Shown here in pieces: positions 1 to 8,182 of a stretch of 40,154 nucleotides of DNA. The notes below the pieces were generated by a model. That model did not search any database. It had not been told where the DNA came from and worked only from the letters and a program-made list of their open reading frames with translations. Position numbers and translations under genes: made by a program. Position 1 is the stretch's first letter; each line of letters opens with the position of its first letter. Source of the DNA: Woeseiaceae bacterium (lineage in GTDB: Bacteria; Pseudomonadota; Gammaproteobacteria; Steroidobacterales; Woeseiaceae); the NCBI GenBank assembly GCA_013042375.1, contig JABDQH010000104.1:1-40154 (forward strand), read 5' to 3'.

Positions 1-30
1 GCAGAGTCAGGGTCACTGGCCCCTTCTTTC

Positions 31-549
31 TTACTCCGCCTCGATGGCCTTCTTCACGACTCCTTCGAGGCGCGTGAGACCGGCTTTCCTGCCTTTCTCG
101 AGCGCCAGCTCCATGTCGCCCCCCTCCGCGTATTCGCTCAGGGCTACCAGCGCCCCGACGCGATTGGCGCTGCCACAATGGACCAGTACGGGACCATCGG
201 CCGCATCGATCAACTCATCGAGCCGGCGGGCCTGGTCGAACGTGATCAAGTCGCCGCTCGTCGGCAGTGGCACGTAGCTCATGCCGAGGCTCTCGACGAC
301 GGCCGGCTCGTCCAGGCCCCGATTTTCCCCGGGCATGCGCAGATCGATGACGGTGGTGTAGCCGCTATTCGCGAATACCCTGAAGGCGGCCTCGTCGGGC
401 TGCCCGGCCGATGTGACGCCGTCGACGGGCACCACGCGTCCCTCGGCCGCCACCGTGCCAAGGTCGATTTTCAGTGTCTCGTGCACATCTTCGGCAGCGC
501 ATGCGGCCAGTCCGAGCAGTACCAACAGCGCGAGGATTTCTCTGATCAT
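31..549 (-). CDS. Phosphatase-like lipoprotein (DUF442/BLH family)
   Basis: A 172-residue protein starting MIREILALL, with a lipoprotein signal ending LGLAAC (Cys17), so the mature protein is probably membrane-anchored and periplasmic. The body resembles the phosphatase-like domain of the beta-lactamase-hydrolase-like family: 'SAGQPDEAAF', 'VIDLRMPGE' and a P-loop HCGSANR at residues 124-130. The spacing is C-X4-R, as is usual in this family, rather than the C-X5-R of classical tyrosine phosphatases. The ATG at 549 is chosen over longer frames because it gives a clean signal peptide and has CGGAG 6-8 bases upstream. The substrate cannot be read from the sequence. It is divergent from the GNAT gene. 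Confidence 0.8.
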   Translation of the reverse strand: MIREILALLVLLGLAACAAEDVHETLKIDLGTVAAEGRVVPVDGVTSAGQPDEAAFRVFANSGYTTVIDLRMPGENRGLDEPAVVESLGMSYVPLPTSGDLITFDQARRLDELIDAADGPVLVHCGSANRVGALVALSEYAEGGDMELALEKGRKAGLTRLEGVVKKAIEAE

Positions 550-580
550 CGAATACTCCGGGTTTGGATCGTCAAAAAGG

Positions 581-586
581 TACACT
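581..586 (+). promoter_or_regulatory. -10-like hexamer six bases before the GNAT start
   Basis: TACACT lies exactly six bases before the ATG at 593. If it is used, the transcript would begin at or next to the start codon. No Shine-Dalgarno sequence precedes this ATG, which fits a leaderless message. I see no good -35 at the right distance, so the call rests on the hexamer and its placement. Confidence 0.35.
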
Positions 587-592
587 TGGGCA

Positions 593-1075
593 ATGCAGGT
601 GAGCGATGTTACCGCAAACGATCTCGACGATGTCCACACGCTGAACGAGGCGTCCGTGCCGCACGTCAACAGTCTGAGCATGGATCAGATGCGCTGGTTC
701 TTTGAGCACGCACCGTATTTTCGCCTGGTACGACTTGACGACCGGCTTGCCGGCTTCCTGGTCGGCCTGATGCAGGGCCTCGACTACGCCAGCGCCAATT
801 ACCGCTTTTTCTCTCGCAGGCACGAGGTATTCGGCTACGTCGACCGGGTGGCGGTCGCAAGTCATAGCCGGCAGCTCGGCATCGCCTCGCAGCTCTACGA
901 GGATTTCACCGCTACACTGCGAGGTCACGTGCCCGTGCTGGTCTGCGAGGTCAACATCCGACCGCCGAACCCGGTGTCGCTGGCCTATCACGAGCGTCAT
1001 GGCTTCGCTCGCATCGGCACGCAGGAAACCGAAGGTGGCAAGAAGGAAGTCGCGCTGCTGGAGAAACGTTTATGA
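593..1075 (+). CDS. GNAT family N-acetyltransferase
   Basis: A 160-residue single-domain acetyltransferase. The acetyl-CoA-binding motif is seen as VAVASHSRQLGIASQLY (RQLGIA at residues 93-98), followed by the C-terminal 'PNPVSLAYHERHGF' segment typical of GNAT enzymes. The substrate is unknown. The start at 593 is chosen because homology-like sequence begins there; the upstream in-frame extension is a shadow of the divergent gene. Its stop overlaps the start of the next gene by four bases (ATGA), so the two are probably translationally coupled. Confidence 0.88.
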   Translation: MQVSDVTANDLDDVHTLNEASVPHVNSLSMDQMRWFFEHAPYFRLVRLDDRLAGFLVGLMQGLDYASANYRFFSRRHEVFGYVDRVAVASHSRQLGIASQLYEDFTATLRGHVPVLVCEVNIRPPNPVSLAYHERHGFARIGTQETEGGKKEVALLEKRL

Positions 1076-2298
1076 AGGACCGGGAATTCGACATCGTCGT
1101 CTATGGAGCGACGGGCTTCACAGGCCGGCTCGTGGCCGAGTACCTGCTCGAGCGCTACGGTACAGGCGGCGATCTCAAGTGGGCCGTCGCCGGGCGCAGC
1201 CCGGGAAAACTGGATGCGCTGAGGAACGAACTGGGTGAGGCGGCGGCCGACCTCCCGAGCGTCGTCGCCGACAGCGGCGACGCCGGCACGCTCGCCGCGC
1301 TTGCCGCCCGCACGCGCGTCGTTCTCACGACTGTCGGTCCCTACGCGTTGTATGGCTCGCAGCTCGTCGCCGCGTGCGTCGATGCAGGCACGGATTACTG
1401 CGACCTCGCGGGCGAAGTCCAGTGGATTCGCGCGATGATCGACAGGCACCACGAGCAGGCGCAGCAGACAGGCGCGCGCATTGTGCACTGCTGCGGATTC
1501 GACTCGATCCCGATGGACATTGGTGCCTGGTTCCTGCAGCAGGAAGCGCACCAGCGCTTCGGCAGCTACTGCAAGAGCATCAAACTGTATGTCAAGGCGA
1601 CCAAGGGAGCGGTAAGCGGCGGCACCGTCGCCAGCATGTCGAACGTGGCCAGGACCGCGCGCGAGGATCGCAGTATTCTGCGGCTGCTCGTTGACCCGTA
1701 CGCACTCAATCCCGAGGGTGAGCGCGATGGGCCCGATGGACGCGACCAGCAGGGCAGCGTCTTCGACGAGGCGACCGGCAGCTGGACGGCGCCGTTCATC
1801 ATGGCGAGCGTCAACACGCGCGTCGTGCGCCGCAGCCACGCGCTGGCCGGATACCCGTGGGGCCAGGACTTCTGCTATGGCGAGACCGTGCTGACCGGCA
1901 AAGGCCTCGGCGGGCGCGCGAAGGCAGCCCTCGTCAGTGGCGGGCTTGCAGGGCTCGCGCTGGGCCTTGCGTACGCGCCGACCCGTGCGCTGCTGCGCCG
2001 CGTTGTGCTGCCGGATCCCGGCGAAGGCCCGGACCGCAAACAACGCGAGAGCGGCTTCTTCAACCTCATGCAACTGGGGACCCTGCCGGATGGCAAGACA
2101 CTGCGCGGCCGCATTACCGGCGATCGCGACCCCGGGTACGGGTCGACGAGCAAGATGCTGGCCGAAGCCGCCGTCTGCCTCGCACTGGACAACCCGGAAT
2201 CGCCCGGCGGCGTCCTGACGCCGGCTGCCGCCATGGCCGCCCCGTTAATCGAGCGGCTGCGCGGCAATGCGGGCCTGACCTTCGATATCGTCGACTAG
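1072..2298 (+). CDS. Saccharopine dehydrogenase-like NAD(P)-binding reductase
   Basis: 408 residues. The N-terminus 'FDIVVYGATGFTGRLVAEYL' is a Rossmann nucleotide-binding motif (GATGFTG), followed by 'WAVAGRSPGKL' and, near residues 138-150, 'IVHCCGFDSIPMDIG'. These are hallmarks of the saccharopine dehydrogenase-like/trans-acting enoyl reductase group, known from mycobacterial lipid pathways and widespread in proteobacteria with unknown substrates. True lysine-pathway saccharopine dehydrogenase is unlikely. It starts inside the stop of the GNAT gene. Its TAG stop shares the CTAG tetranucleotide with the stop of the convergent DUF1684 gene. Confidence 0.85.
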   Translation: MKDREFDIVVYGATGFTGRLVAEYLLERYGTGGDLKWAVAGRSPGKLDALRNELGEAAADLPSVVADSGDAGTLAALAARTRVVLTTVGPYALYGSQLVAACVDAGTDYCDLAGEVQWIRAMIDRHHEQAQQTGARIVHCCGFDSIPMDIGAWFLQQEAHQRFGSYCKSIKLYVKATKGAVSGGTVASMSNVARTAREDRSILRLLVDPYALNPEGERDGPDGRDQQGSVFDEATGSWTAPFIMASVNTRVVRRSHALAGYPWGQDFCYGETVLTGKGLGGRAKAALVSGGLAGLALGLAYAPTRALLRRVVLPDPGEGPDRKQRESGFFNLMQLGTLPDGKTLRGRITGDRDPGYGSTSKMLAEAAVCLALDNPESPGGVLTPAAAMAAPLIERLRGNAGLTFDIVD

Positions 2299-3224
2299 CG
2301 ACTTGCCGTAGCGCTGTAGTGCAGCGCCGGGTCGTACTTTTCCCCCGCCTCCACGCGGATCGGCAGGCGATTGCGGGGTGATGCAACCGGGCAGGTCGAG
2401 AAATCGTTGAACGCGCACGGCGGGCTGTAGGACTTGTTGAAGTCGATGATGAAACGCCCGTCGTCTCCCGGCATATCCGTGTACAGGTAGCGTCCTGCGC
2501 CATACGTGTCGCCCCGGTTGGTCGCGTCGCCGAAGACGAAGAACAGCTGCTCTCCGGCACTCTGTGGCTCGAGTTCGTAGGTCGTCCCGTCGATCTCGAA
2601 AGTGGCGACGCCCGGCGACACCGGGAATTGCTGGAAGCCTTCGATGACCGTATCGACGGTAATCTTGCGGGGCTCATCGTAGCGTTTCAGGACCGCCTCG
2701 ACGCGCAGGGCCGGGTCGATATCGAAGTACGGCAACGGGCCGAAAGACGCCACCCAGGGATGCTCGTAGTCGCGCACGCGCACCGCGAGTTTGCCGCCGC
2801 GCTCGATCACGCTCCAGGCCAGCGACCGATGCGCCGCAATGACGGTTTCGCCCGAGGTATCCGCGGGCATGACGAGCTCGGATGCAGGCATGCCGTCGTG
2901 AGTCACCTCGACGCCCTCCGCGGCCATGAATACGCCGCCTTCGGCCGTTACCCGCAGCTCGCCCACCGTGGCCGCGGCCACGGGCGGCAACAGGATGTCG
3001 CTGTCGGCAGCCGAGCCCATCGAGTAGCTGCCCGCTTCCACCCAGTGCAGACCGACCTGGGTCAGGAAACCGTTCGGCGCGAGAAGCCGTTCCAGGCGTC
3101 CTGCCCGCCACTCCAGGACCTCGTCCGCGTGTGCCGCCGCGTCGATCCCGTCGCCGGCCTGCCCGCAGGCGGCCGTCGCGAGCGACAGCATCGCAAGATA
3201 CGTGCTCAAAATCGTTTTTTTCAT
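2295..3224 (-). CDS. DUF1684 domain lipoprotein
   Basis: 309 residues with signal MKKTILSTYLAML and a probable lipidation Cys20 (ATAAC, not a perfect lipobox). The C-terminal half carries the DUF1684 signature: 'FIIDFNKSYSPPCAFNDF', then 'CPVASPRNRLPIRVEAGEKY', where DUF1684 members have a conserved Cys and NRLP. The biochemical function of the family is not established. It is divergent from typA across a 67-base gap and convergent with the reductase, overlapping it by four bases. Confidence 0.85.
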   Translation of the reverse strand: MKKTILSTYLAMLSLATAACGQAGDGIDAAAHADEVLEWRAGRLERLLAPNGFLTQVGLHWVEAGSYSMGSAADSDILLPPVAAATVGELRVTAEGGVFMAAEGVEVTHDGMPASELVMPADTSGETVIAAHRSLAWSVIERGGKLAVRVRDYEHPWVASFGPLPYFDIDPALRVEAVLKRYDEPRKITVDTVIEGFQQFPVSPGVATFEIDGTTYELEPQSAGEQLFFVFGDATNRGDTYGAGRYLYTDMPGDDGRFIIDFNKSYSPPCAFNDFSTCPVASPRNRLPIRVEAGEKYDPALHYSATASR

Positions 3225-3257
3225 GCTATTTCCGTATCAATAAGCCGGACCGGGCTC

Positions 3258-3263
3258 TATAAT
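3258..3263 (+). promoter_or_regulatory. Consensus -10 box upstream of typA
   Basis: A perfect TATAAT lies 28 bases before the typA ATG in the short gap after the divergent DUF1684 gene. The matching -35 region is poor. The leader would be about 20 bases and shows no convincing Shine-Dalgarno sequence. Confidence 0.45.
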
Positions 3264-3291
3264 CCGCGCCCGGTCTCCCTGGCACCATCCC

Positions 3292-5115
3292 ATGTCCGAT
3301 ATCTCGAAACTCCGCAACATCGCCATCATCGCGCATGTCGATCACGGCAAGACGACGCTCGTCGACCAGCTGCTGCAGCAATCCGGCACGCTGGGTCCGC
3401 GCGCCGATGCGCCCGATCGCGTCATGGATTCCGGTGATCTCGAGCGCGAGCGCGGCATCACTATCCTCGCCAAGAACACGGCCGTCAACTGGAACGACTA
3501 CCGCATCAATATCGTCGACACACCGGGGCACGCGGACTTCGGGGGCGAGGTCGAGCGCGTACTGTCGATGGTCGACAGCGTCCTGCTGCTCGTGGACGCC
3601 GTCGAGGGACCCATGCCGCAGACGCGCTTCGTGACGCAGAAGGCCTTTGCGCAGGGTCTCGTGCCCGTCGTCGTCATCAACAAGATCGATCGCGACGGCG
3701 CGCGGCCCGACTGGGTCGTCAACCAGACGTTCGACCTGTTCGACCGCCTCGGCGCAACTGAAGAGCAGCTCGACTTTCCAATCATCTACGCATCGGCGCT
3801 CACGGGCTATGCGGGCGAGGACGCAGACGTTCGCGACGGCGACATGACGCCACTGTTCGAGACCATCGTCGAGCACGTGCCGCCGCCCGACGTCGACCCC
3901 GACGGCCCGCTGCAGCTCCAGGTCTCGAGCCTCGACTACGATACTTACGTCGGCCTGCTGGGCATCGGCCGTATTCGCCGCGGCACCTTGCGCACCAACT
4001 CCCCGATCAGCGTCGTCGCGCCGGACGGCAAGACACGTCGCGCCCGCGTGCTCGAAATTTACGGTTTCCACGGGCTCGAGCGCCGCAAGATCGAGTCGGC
4101 GACGGCTGGCGACATCGTCGTGTTCAGCGGCATCGAGAAGCTCGGCATTTCGGACACGTTGTGCGCACCGGGCCACGAAGAAGCGCTGCCAGCCCTTACC
4201 GTCGACGAACCGACGGTGAGCATGAGCTTCCAGGTCAACAAGTCGCCGTTTGCGGGCCAGGACGGCAAGTACCTGACGAGCCGCCAGATTCGCGAGCGCC
4301 TCGACCGCGAACTCGAACACAATGTCGCGCTGCGCGTTGACGATACCGAGGATCCCGACAAGTTTCGTGTCTCGGGCCGCGGCGAGCTGCATCTCGCGGT
4401 TCTCGTCGAGACGATGCGCCGCGAGGGCTACGAACTCGCCGTGTCGCGGCCGGAGGTCATCATGCACGACGTGGACGACGTCGAGCACGAGCCCTGGGAA
4501 CAGCTTACGGTTGACTTCGACGAACAGTACCAGGGCGCCGTGATGACGCGACTCGCCGAGCGCAAGGGTCAACTGGCCGATATGCTGCCGGATGGCAAGG
4601 GGCGCATACGTCTCGACTACCGTATTCCGACGCGCGGCCTGATCGGTTTTCGCACCGAGTACCTGACGGCCACGTCCGGCACGGGCCTCATCTACCACGT
4701 GTTCGAGAAGTACGCGCCGCGTGTCGGCGGTACCATCGCGCAGCGTAATAACGGCGCCCTTGTCTCCAACGTGCAGGGCAAGGCGCTGGCCTATGCCCTG
4801 TTCAACCTGCAGGAGCGCGGGCGCCTGTTCATCGGACACGGCGAGCCAGTGTACGAAGGCATGATCGTTGGCATCCACCAACGCTCGAACGACCTTATCG
4901 TCAATCCGACCAAGGCGAAGCAGCTCACCAATATCCGCGCCGCCGGCAGCGACGAGAACCTCGTGCTCACGCCGCGGCTGGACTATTCGCTCGAACAATC
5001 GCTCGAGTTTCTCGACGACGACGAACTGCTCGAAGTCACGCCGACGAACCTGCGGCTGCGCAAGAAGCTGCTCAGGGAATCGGACCGCAAGCGGGAATCG
5101 AGGCGCGCATCTTGA
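3292..5115 (+). CDS. typA: Translational GTPase TypA/BipA
   Basis: 607 residues, the same length as Escherichia coli TypA. It is a ribosome-binding GTPase involved in ribosome assembly and stress or cold adaptation. Visible motifs are G1 AHVDHGKTT (residues 14-22), 'ERERGITI' (switch I), G3 [14 protein letters not shown] and G4 NKID. The family-specific C-terminal region includes '[15 protein letters not shown]' and '[19 protein letters not shown]'. The gene overlaps srkA by four bases (TTGA), so the pair is probably an operon. Confidence 0.98.
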   Translation: MSDISKLRNIAIIAHVDHGKTTLVDQLLQQSGTLGPRADAPDRVMDSGDLERERGITILAKNTAVNWNDYRINIVDTPGHADFGGEVERVLSMVDSVLLLVDAVEGPMPQTRFVTQKAFAQGLVPVVVINKIDRDGARPDWVVNQTFDLFDRLGATEEQLDFPIIYASALTGYAGEDADVRDGDMTPLFETIVEHVPPPDVDPDGPLQLQVSSLDYDTYVGLLGIGRIRRGTLRTNSPISVVAPDGKTRRARVLEIYGFHGLERRKIESATAGDIVVFSGIEKLGISDTLCAPGHEEALPALTVDEPTVSMSFQVNKSPFAGQDGKYLTSRQIRERLDRELEHNVALRVDDTEDPDKFRVSGRGELHLAVLVETMRREGYELAVSRPEVIMHDVDDVEHEPWEQLTVDFDEQYQGAVMTRLAERKGQLADMLPDGKGRIRLDYRIPTRGLIGFRTEYLTATSGTGLIYHVFEKYAPRVGGTIAQRNNGALVSNVQGKALAYALFNLQERGRLFIGHGEPVYEGMIVGIHQRSNDLIVNPTKAKQLTNIRAAGSDENLVLTPRLDYSLEQSLEFLDDDELLEVTPTNLRLRKKLLRESDRKRESRRAS

Positions 5116-6107
5116 GCGATGCGGCCACGCTGGCCTTCGCCGATCTGCAACCTGAGGATATCCTCGCAACGCTCGACGACCTGGGCTTGCGCTGCGATGG
5201 CCGCTTTCTCGCCCTCAACAGCTACGAAAATCGCGTCTACCAGATCGGTATTGATGAAGGTCCGCCGATCGTCACCAAGTTCTATCGCCCGCGCCGCTGG
5301 AGCGACGATGCGATCCTGGAGGAACACGCCTTCGCGCAGTCGCTGGACGAACAGGAAATTCCCGTGGTCCCGCCGCTCGAGCACGAGGGCGCCACGCTGC
5401 ATCATGCCGGCCATCATCGCCTCGCCGTTTATCCCTGTCACGGCGGGCGTGCACCCGACCTCGACAACCTCGAATTGCTGCGGCAGCTGGGGCGCCTCGT
5501 GGCGCGCATCCACCTCGAGGGCGAGACCTCGCGGTTCCGGCACCGGCCGGGAATCGACATCGACAGCTACGGCACCGAGTCGCTCGAATACCTGCTCGAA
5601 AACGACTTCATAGCGGAGGATATTCGCGCCGCGTACGAAAGCGTGGCCGAACTCGTGCTGGACGGCGTCGAGGCTTCGTACGAACGGGCCGGTGACGTGC
5701 GCGAGATCCGGCTGCACGGGGACTTCCACCCGGGCAACGTACTGGTGCGCGAAGACCAGCTGCACATCGTCGATCTCGACGATTGCCGCCATGGCCCGGC
5801 CGTGCAGGACCTGTGGATGTTCCTGTCGGGCGATCGCGACGAGCAGACACCACAGCTGCAAGCCCTGCTCGAGGGCTACACGGCGTTTCGCCTCTTCGAC
5901 GCGCGCGAACTCCACCTCATCGAGGCGCTGCGCAGCCTGCGCATCATGCACTATGCGGCGTGGCTCGCGCGCCGCCGCGACGATCCGGCATTCCGGATCG
6001 CGTTCCCGTGGTTCGACAGCCACAGATACTGGGAGGAGCACGTGCTCGCCCTGCGCGAGCAGGTAGCCCTGATGCAGGAAGCACCGCTGGAATGGCGGGA
6101 CTACTGA
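5112..6107 (+). CDS. srkA: Stress response kinase A (SrkA/YihE family)
   Basis: 331 residues. It is a eukaryotic-like Ser/Thr kinase of the choline/aminoglycoside kinase fold that protects cells under envelope or oxidative stress. Diagnostic segments are 'LALNSYENRVYQIG' at the N-terminus, the catalytic loop 'LHGDFHPGNVL' and the metal-binding 'HIVDLDDCRHGPAVQDLWMF', all close to E. coli SrkA. The start is TTG at 5112 overlapping the typA stop; it gives the expected N-terminus, and no upstream alternative exists in this frame. No partner dsbA follows, unlike in E. coli. Confidence 0.95.
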   Translation: MSDAATLAFADLQPEDILATLDDLGLRCDGRFLALNSYENRVYQIGIDEGPPIVTKFYRPRRWSDDAILEEHAFAQSLDEQEIPVVPPLEHEGATLHHAGHHRLAVYPCHGGRAPDLDNLELLRQLGRLVARIHLEGETSRFRHRPGIDIDSYGTESLEYLLENDFIAEDIRAAYESVAELVLDGVEASYERAGDVREIRLHGDFHPGNVLVREDQLHIVDLDDCRHGPAVQDLWMFLSGDRDEQTPQLQALLEGYTAFRLFDARELHLIEALRSLRIMHYAAWLARRRDDPAFRIAFPWFDSHRYWEEHVLALREQVALMQEAPLEWRDY

Positions 6108-6194
6108 TGCCCCTGCGCGCAGTGACCGGCGGGCCATTTGCAACGCGACCAAGGTCGCACTACAGTTGATCGGGCTTGGAACGGCGAAATTCAG

Positions 6195-6222
6195 GGAACT
6201 CTGTTCACGGAAATCGCTCTGA
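6195..6222 (+). promoter_or_regulatory. Sigma-E (RpoE)-like promoter
   Basis: GGAACTC at 6195-6201 and TCTGA at 6218-6222 are separated by 16 bases. This matches the ECF sigma-E pattern (GGAACTT, 16 bases, TCTAA/TCTGA) in both elements and spacing. It lies in the 151-base gap before two lipoprotein genes and would start transcription about 30 bases upstream of the first. The assignment is by pattern only. Confidence 0.55.
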
Positions 6223-6258
6223 CTAGGCAGTCCTGGAACACGCGCGGAATTCTAAAGT

Positions 6259-6981
6259 TTGATCGATCGTCTCCGTCTCGCATCGCTGGCCGGCATCGCT
6301 GTTTTTCTTGCGGCCGGCTGCTCCTCCACTGTGAGCATGCAGATGCCGACGATACCCGAGCCCCGGCTCGAGAAGATCCCGGTTGACGTCGCGGTCCGCA
6401 TTCCCGACCAGTTCCACAATTTCGTCCATACGGAAGACGTCCTCGGCCGTGACAAGTGGACCATCGAACTCGGCAACTCGAACGCGAACTTCTTCAACCA
6501 GCTGTTCAACTACATGTTTACGTCGGTCATCATTCTCGGCGAGGATGACGATCCCCGCGACTACCAGTTCGATGCACTGATCGAGCCGAGCATCGAGGGT
6601 TTCGAGTTTTCGATTCCCAACCAGACACAGACCGAGGCGTTCGCCGTGTGGATTCGCTACCGCATGAATGTCTACGACAGCGTGGGCACGCGCGCGTCGA
6701 GCTGGACGGTCAACGCATACGGCAAGAGCCAGAAAGAGGGAATTGGCGGGTCGAATGCATTGAAACGTGCCGCCGTGCTGGCCATGCGCGATGCGGCAGC
6801 GTTGATCGTGATGCAAATGGAGAAAGTCACAAAGATTCGCGACCTGGCCGATGGGCCGCTCACCCCCGACTCGGCGGAGCCAGAGACCGCGGTTGCCGAT
6901 GCATCCGACCAGGCCGGCGACGAAGAGCCGGCGAGCGTGATCGGCATATTTGCGATCGGAGGGATCGACGATGTTCCGTAA
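6259..6981 (+). CDS. Lipoprotein of unknown function
   Basis: 240 residues starting with TTG (MIDRLRLASL) and a clear lipobox FLAAGC (Cys21), so it is probably outer-membrane anchored. The mature part has a beta-rich pattern ('DYQFDALIEPSIEGFEFSI', 'AFAVWIRYRMNVYDSVG', 'SSWTVNAYGKSQ'), then an amphipathic helix rich in Ala and Met near residues 170-195 and an acidic low-complexity tail. I do not recognise the family; the alternation recalls small lipoproteins of export or LPS systems but proves nothing. It overlaps the next lipoprotein gene by 11 bases and sits behind the sigma-E-like promoter. No longer start exists in this frame. Confidence 0.75.
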   Translation: MIDRLRLASLAGIAVFLAAGCSSTVSMQMPTIPEPRLEKIPVDVAVRIPDQFHNFVHTEDVLGRDKWTIELGNSNANFFNQLFNYMFTSVIILGEDDDPRDYQFDALIEPSIEGFEFSIPNQTQTEAFAVWIRYRMNVYDSVGTRASSWTVNAYGKSQKEGIGGSNALKRAAVLAMRDAAALIVMQMEKVTKIRDLADGPLTPDSAEPETAVADASDQAGDEEPASVIGIFAIGGIDDVP

Positions 6982-7621
6982 GACTTTGCTTGTCGCCGGC
7001 GCGGCGCTCGGCCTTAGCGCATGCGTCACCTCGCACGTCGAGGACGACCGGGCCACGGTGACCGGCCTGGGCAGCAGCGAATCTGTCGTCATCATGGCGA
7101 AGAGCTACCACCAGGGTAACCAGACCGAATCCGACTACGTCAACTGCATCGAGAGTTCGCTGCGGTCGGGGTCGCAGGGCATCAACGTCGTCCCCCGGCA
7201 ACAATTCGTGGACCGGCTGTTCCCCTGGTTCGAACCGCGTACGGTGCCTGCCGACACCAAGGGCCTGCCCGGTCTCATGGAACGGCCCGGCGTCAAACAG
7301 GCCATTGCCGATTTGGGCGTTCGCTACGTCGTCTGGCTCGACGGCGATACCGAGCGCGTCGCCGAAGGCGGCAGTCTCTCGTGTGCGGCCGGCCCGGGCG
7401 GCGGTGGTTGCTTCGGCTTCGCGTGGTGGCAGAACGACGCCGATTACGAAGCGACGGTCTGGGACCTGCGGGCGGCCGAAGCGGCGGGCACGGTAACGGC
7501 TGATGTCAGCGGGACGTCGTTCCTGCCCGCACTCGTCGTACCGATTCCGCTAATCGCGCGTACGCAAACCAGGGCCTGCAAGGGCCTCGCCAATCAGCTG
7601 CGGACTTTTATCGTTCAGTAG
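6971..7621 (+). CDS. Lipoprotein of unknown function, second of a pair
   Basis: 216 residues with signal MFRKTLLVAGAALG and lipobox GLSAC (Cys18). The ATG at 6971 is chosen because GGAGGG at 6958-6963 sits seven bases ahead; the longer in-frame ATG at 6950 lacks this. A mid-protein stretch 'VRYVVWLDGDTERV' is followed by a glycine-rich, Cys-containing loop (CAAGPGGGGCFGFAWW, around residues 137-152) and a beta segment. The family is not recognised. It overlaps the preceding lipoprotein gene, and its TAG lies inside the end of the convergent NlpC gene. Confidence 0.75.
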   Translation: MFRKTLLVAGAALGLSACVTSHVEDDRATVTGLGSSESVVIMAKSYHQGNQTESDYVNCIESSLRSGSQGINVVPRQQFVDRLFPWFEPRTVPADTKGLPGLMERPGVKQAIADLGVRYVVWLDGDTERVAEGGSLSCAAGPGGGGCFGFAWWQNDADYEATVWDLRAAEAAGTVTADVSGTSFLPALVVPIPLIARTQTRACKGLANQLRTFIVQ

Positions 7622-8124
7622 ATCCTGCCGGCGCGCAGCAGCGCGGACCGGTAAAACGGCGCCTCGAGCGACGCCACCGATACACGGCGGCCGGACTGCG
7701 GCGCATGGACGAAACGGCCGTCGCCGACGTACATGCCAACGTGCGACATCTTGCCCGAGATACTGAAGAACAGCAGATCGCCGACCCGCATCTCGTCGTC
7801 GTCTACCGTCGCAGCCGCCGACCACAGCTGACGCGTCGTGCGCGGCACGCTGACGCCGGCACGGTCATACGCAAATTGCACCAGACCGCTGCAATCGAAT
7901 CCACGCGGGCCGGTGCCACCATAGCGGTAGGGTACGCCGACCTGCTCGAGCGCGATCGAGGCCGCTTGCTCGCCTGTGGTCGCCGCACGAGCACCGCCGT
8001 ACACCGCCGGCGCTGACGCGTGCGGAGCCTGCGCAACGGTTGGCGACGCGCCGCAGCCGGCGACGAGTGCCATCGTCACGATCATCACGAGAACCCATAA
8101 TCCGCGATCCGGCTGCGCTATCAT
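7615..8124 (-). CDS. NlpC/P60 family peptidoglycan hydrolase lipoprotein
   Basis: 169 residues. The lipoprotein signal ends LVAGC (Cys24), and the NlpC/P60 cysteine peptidase domain follows: 'PYRYGGTGPRGFDCSGLV' holds the catalytic Cys and 'SGKMSHVGMYVG' the catalytic His, with a second His in 'GRFVHAP'. Such enzymes cut cell-wall stem peptides, as E. coli Spr (MepS) and NlpC do. Three starts are possible (GTG 8133, ATG 8130, ATG 8124); 8124 is preferred because GGAG lies eight bases upstream. It overlaps the convergent lipoprotein gene by seven bases. Confidence 0.92.
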   Translation of the reverse strand: MIAQPDRGLWVLVMIVTMALVAGCGASPTVAQAPHASAPAVYGGARAATTGEQAASIALEQVGVPYRYGGTGPRGFDCSGLVQFAYDRAGVSVPRTTRQLWSAAATVDDDEMRVGDLLFFSISGKMSHVGMYVGDGRFVHAPQSGRRVSVASLEAPFYRSALLRAGRIY

Positions 8125-8182
8125 TCGCATCACTCCGCACGATCAACAACATACAGTGTAGCGTTTGGGACCTTAATCCGGA

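Noticed and set aside
3226-5169. 647-codon open frame opposite typA
   Set aside because: Its translation is Arg/Val/Asp-rich without motifs, and typA on the other strand is certain. Long antisense frames are expected in GC-rich DNA.
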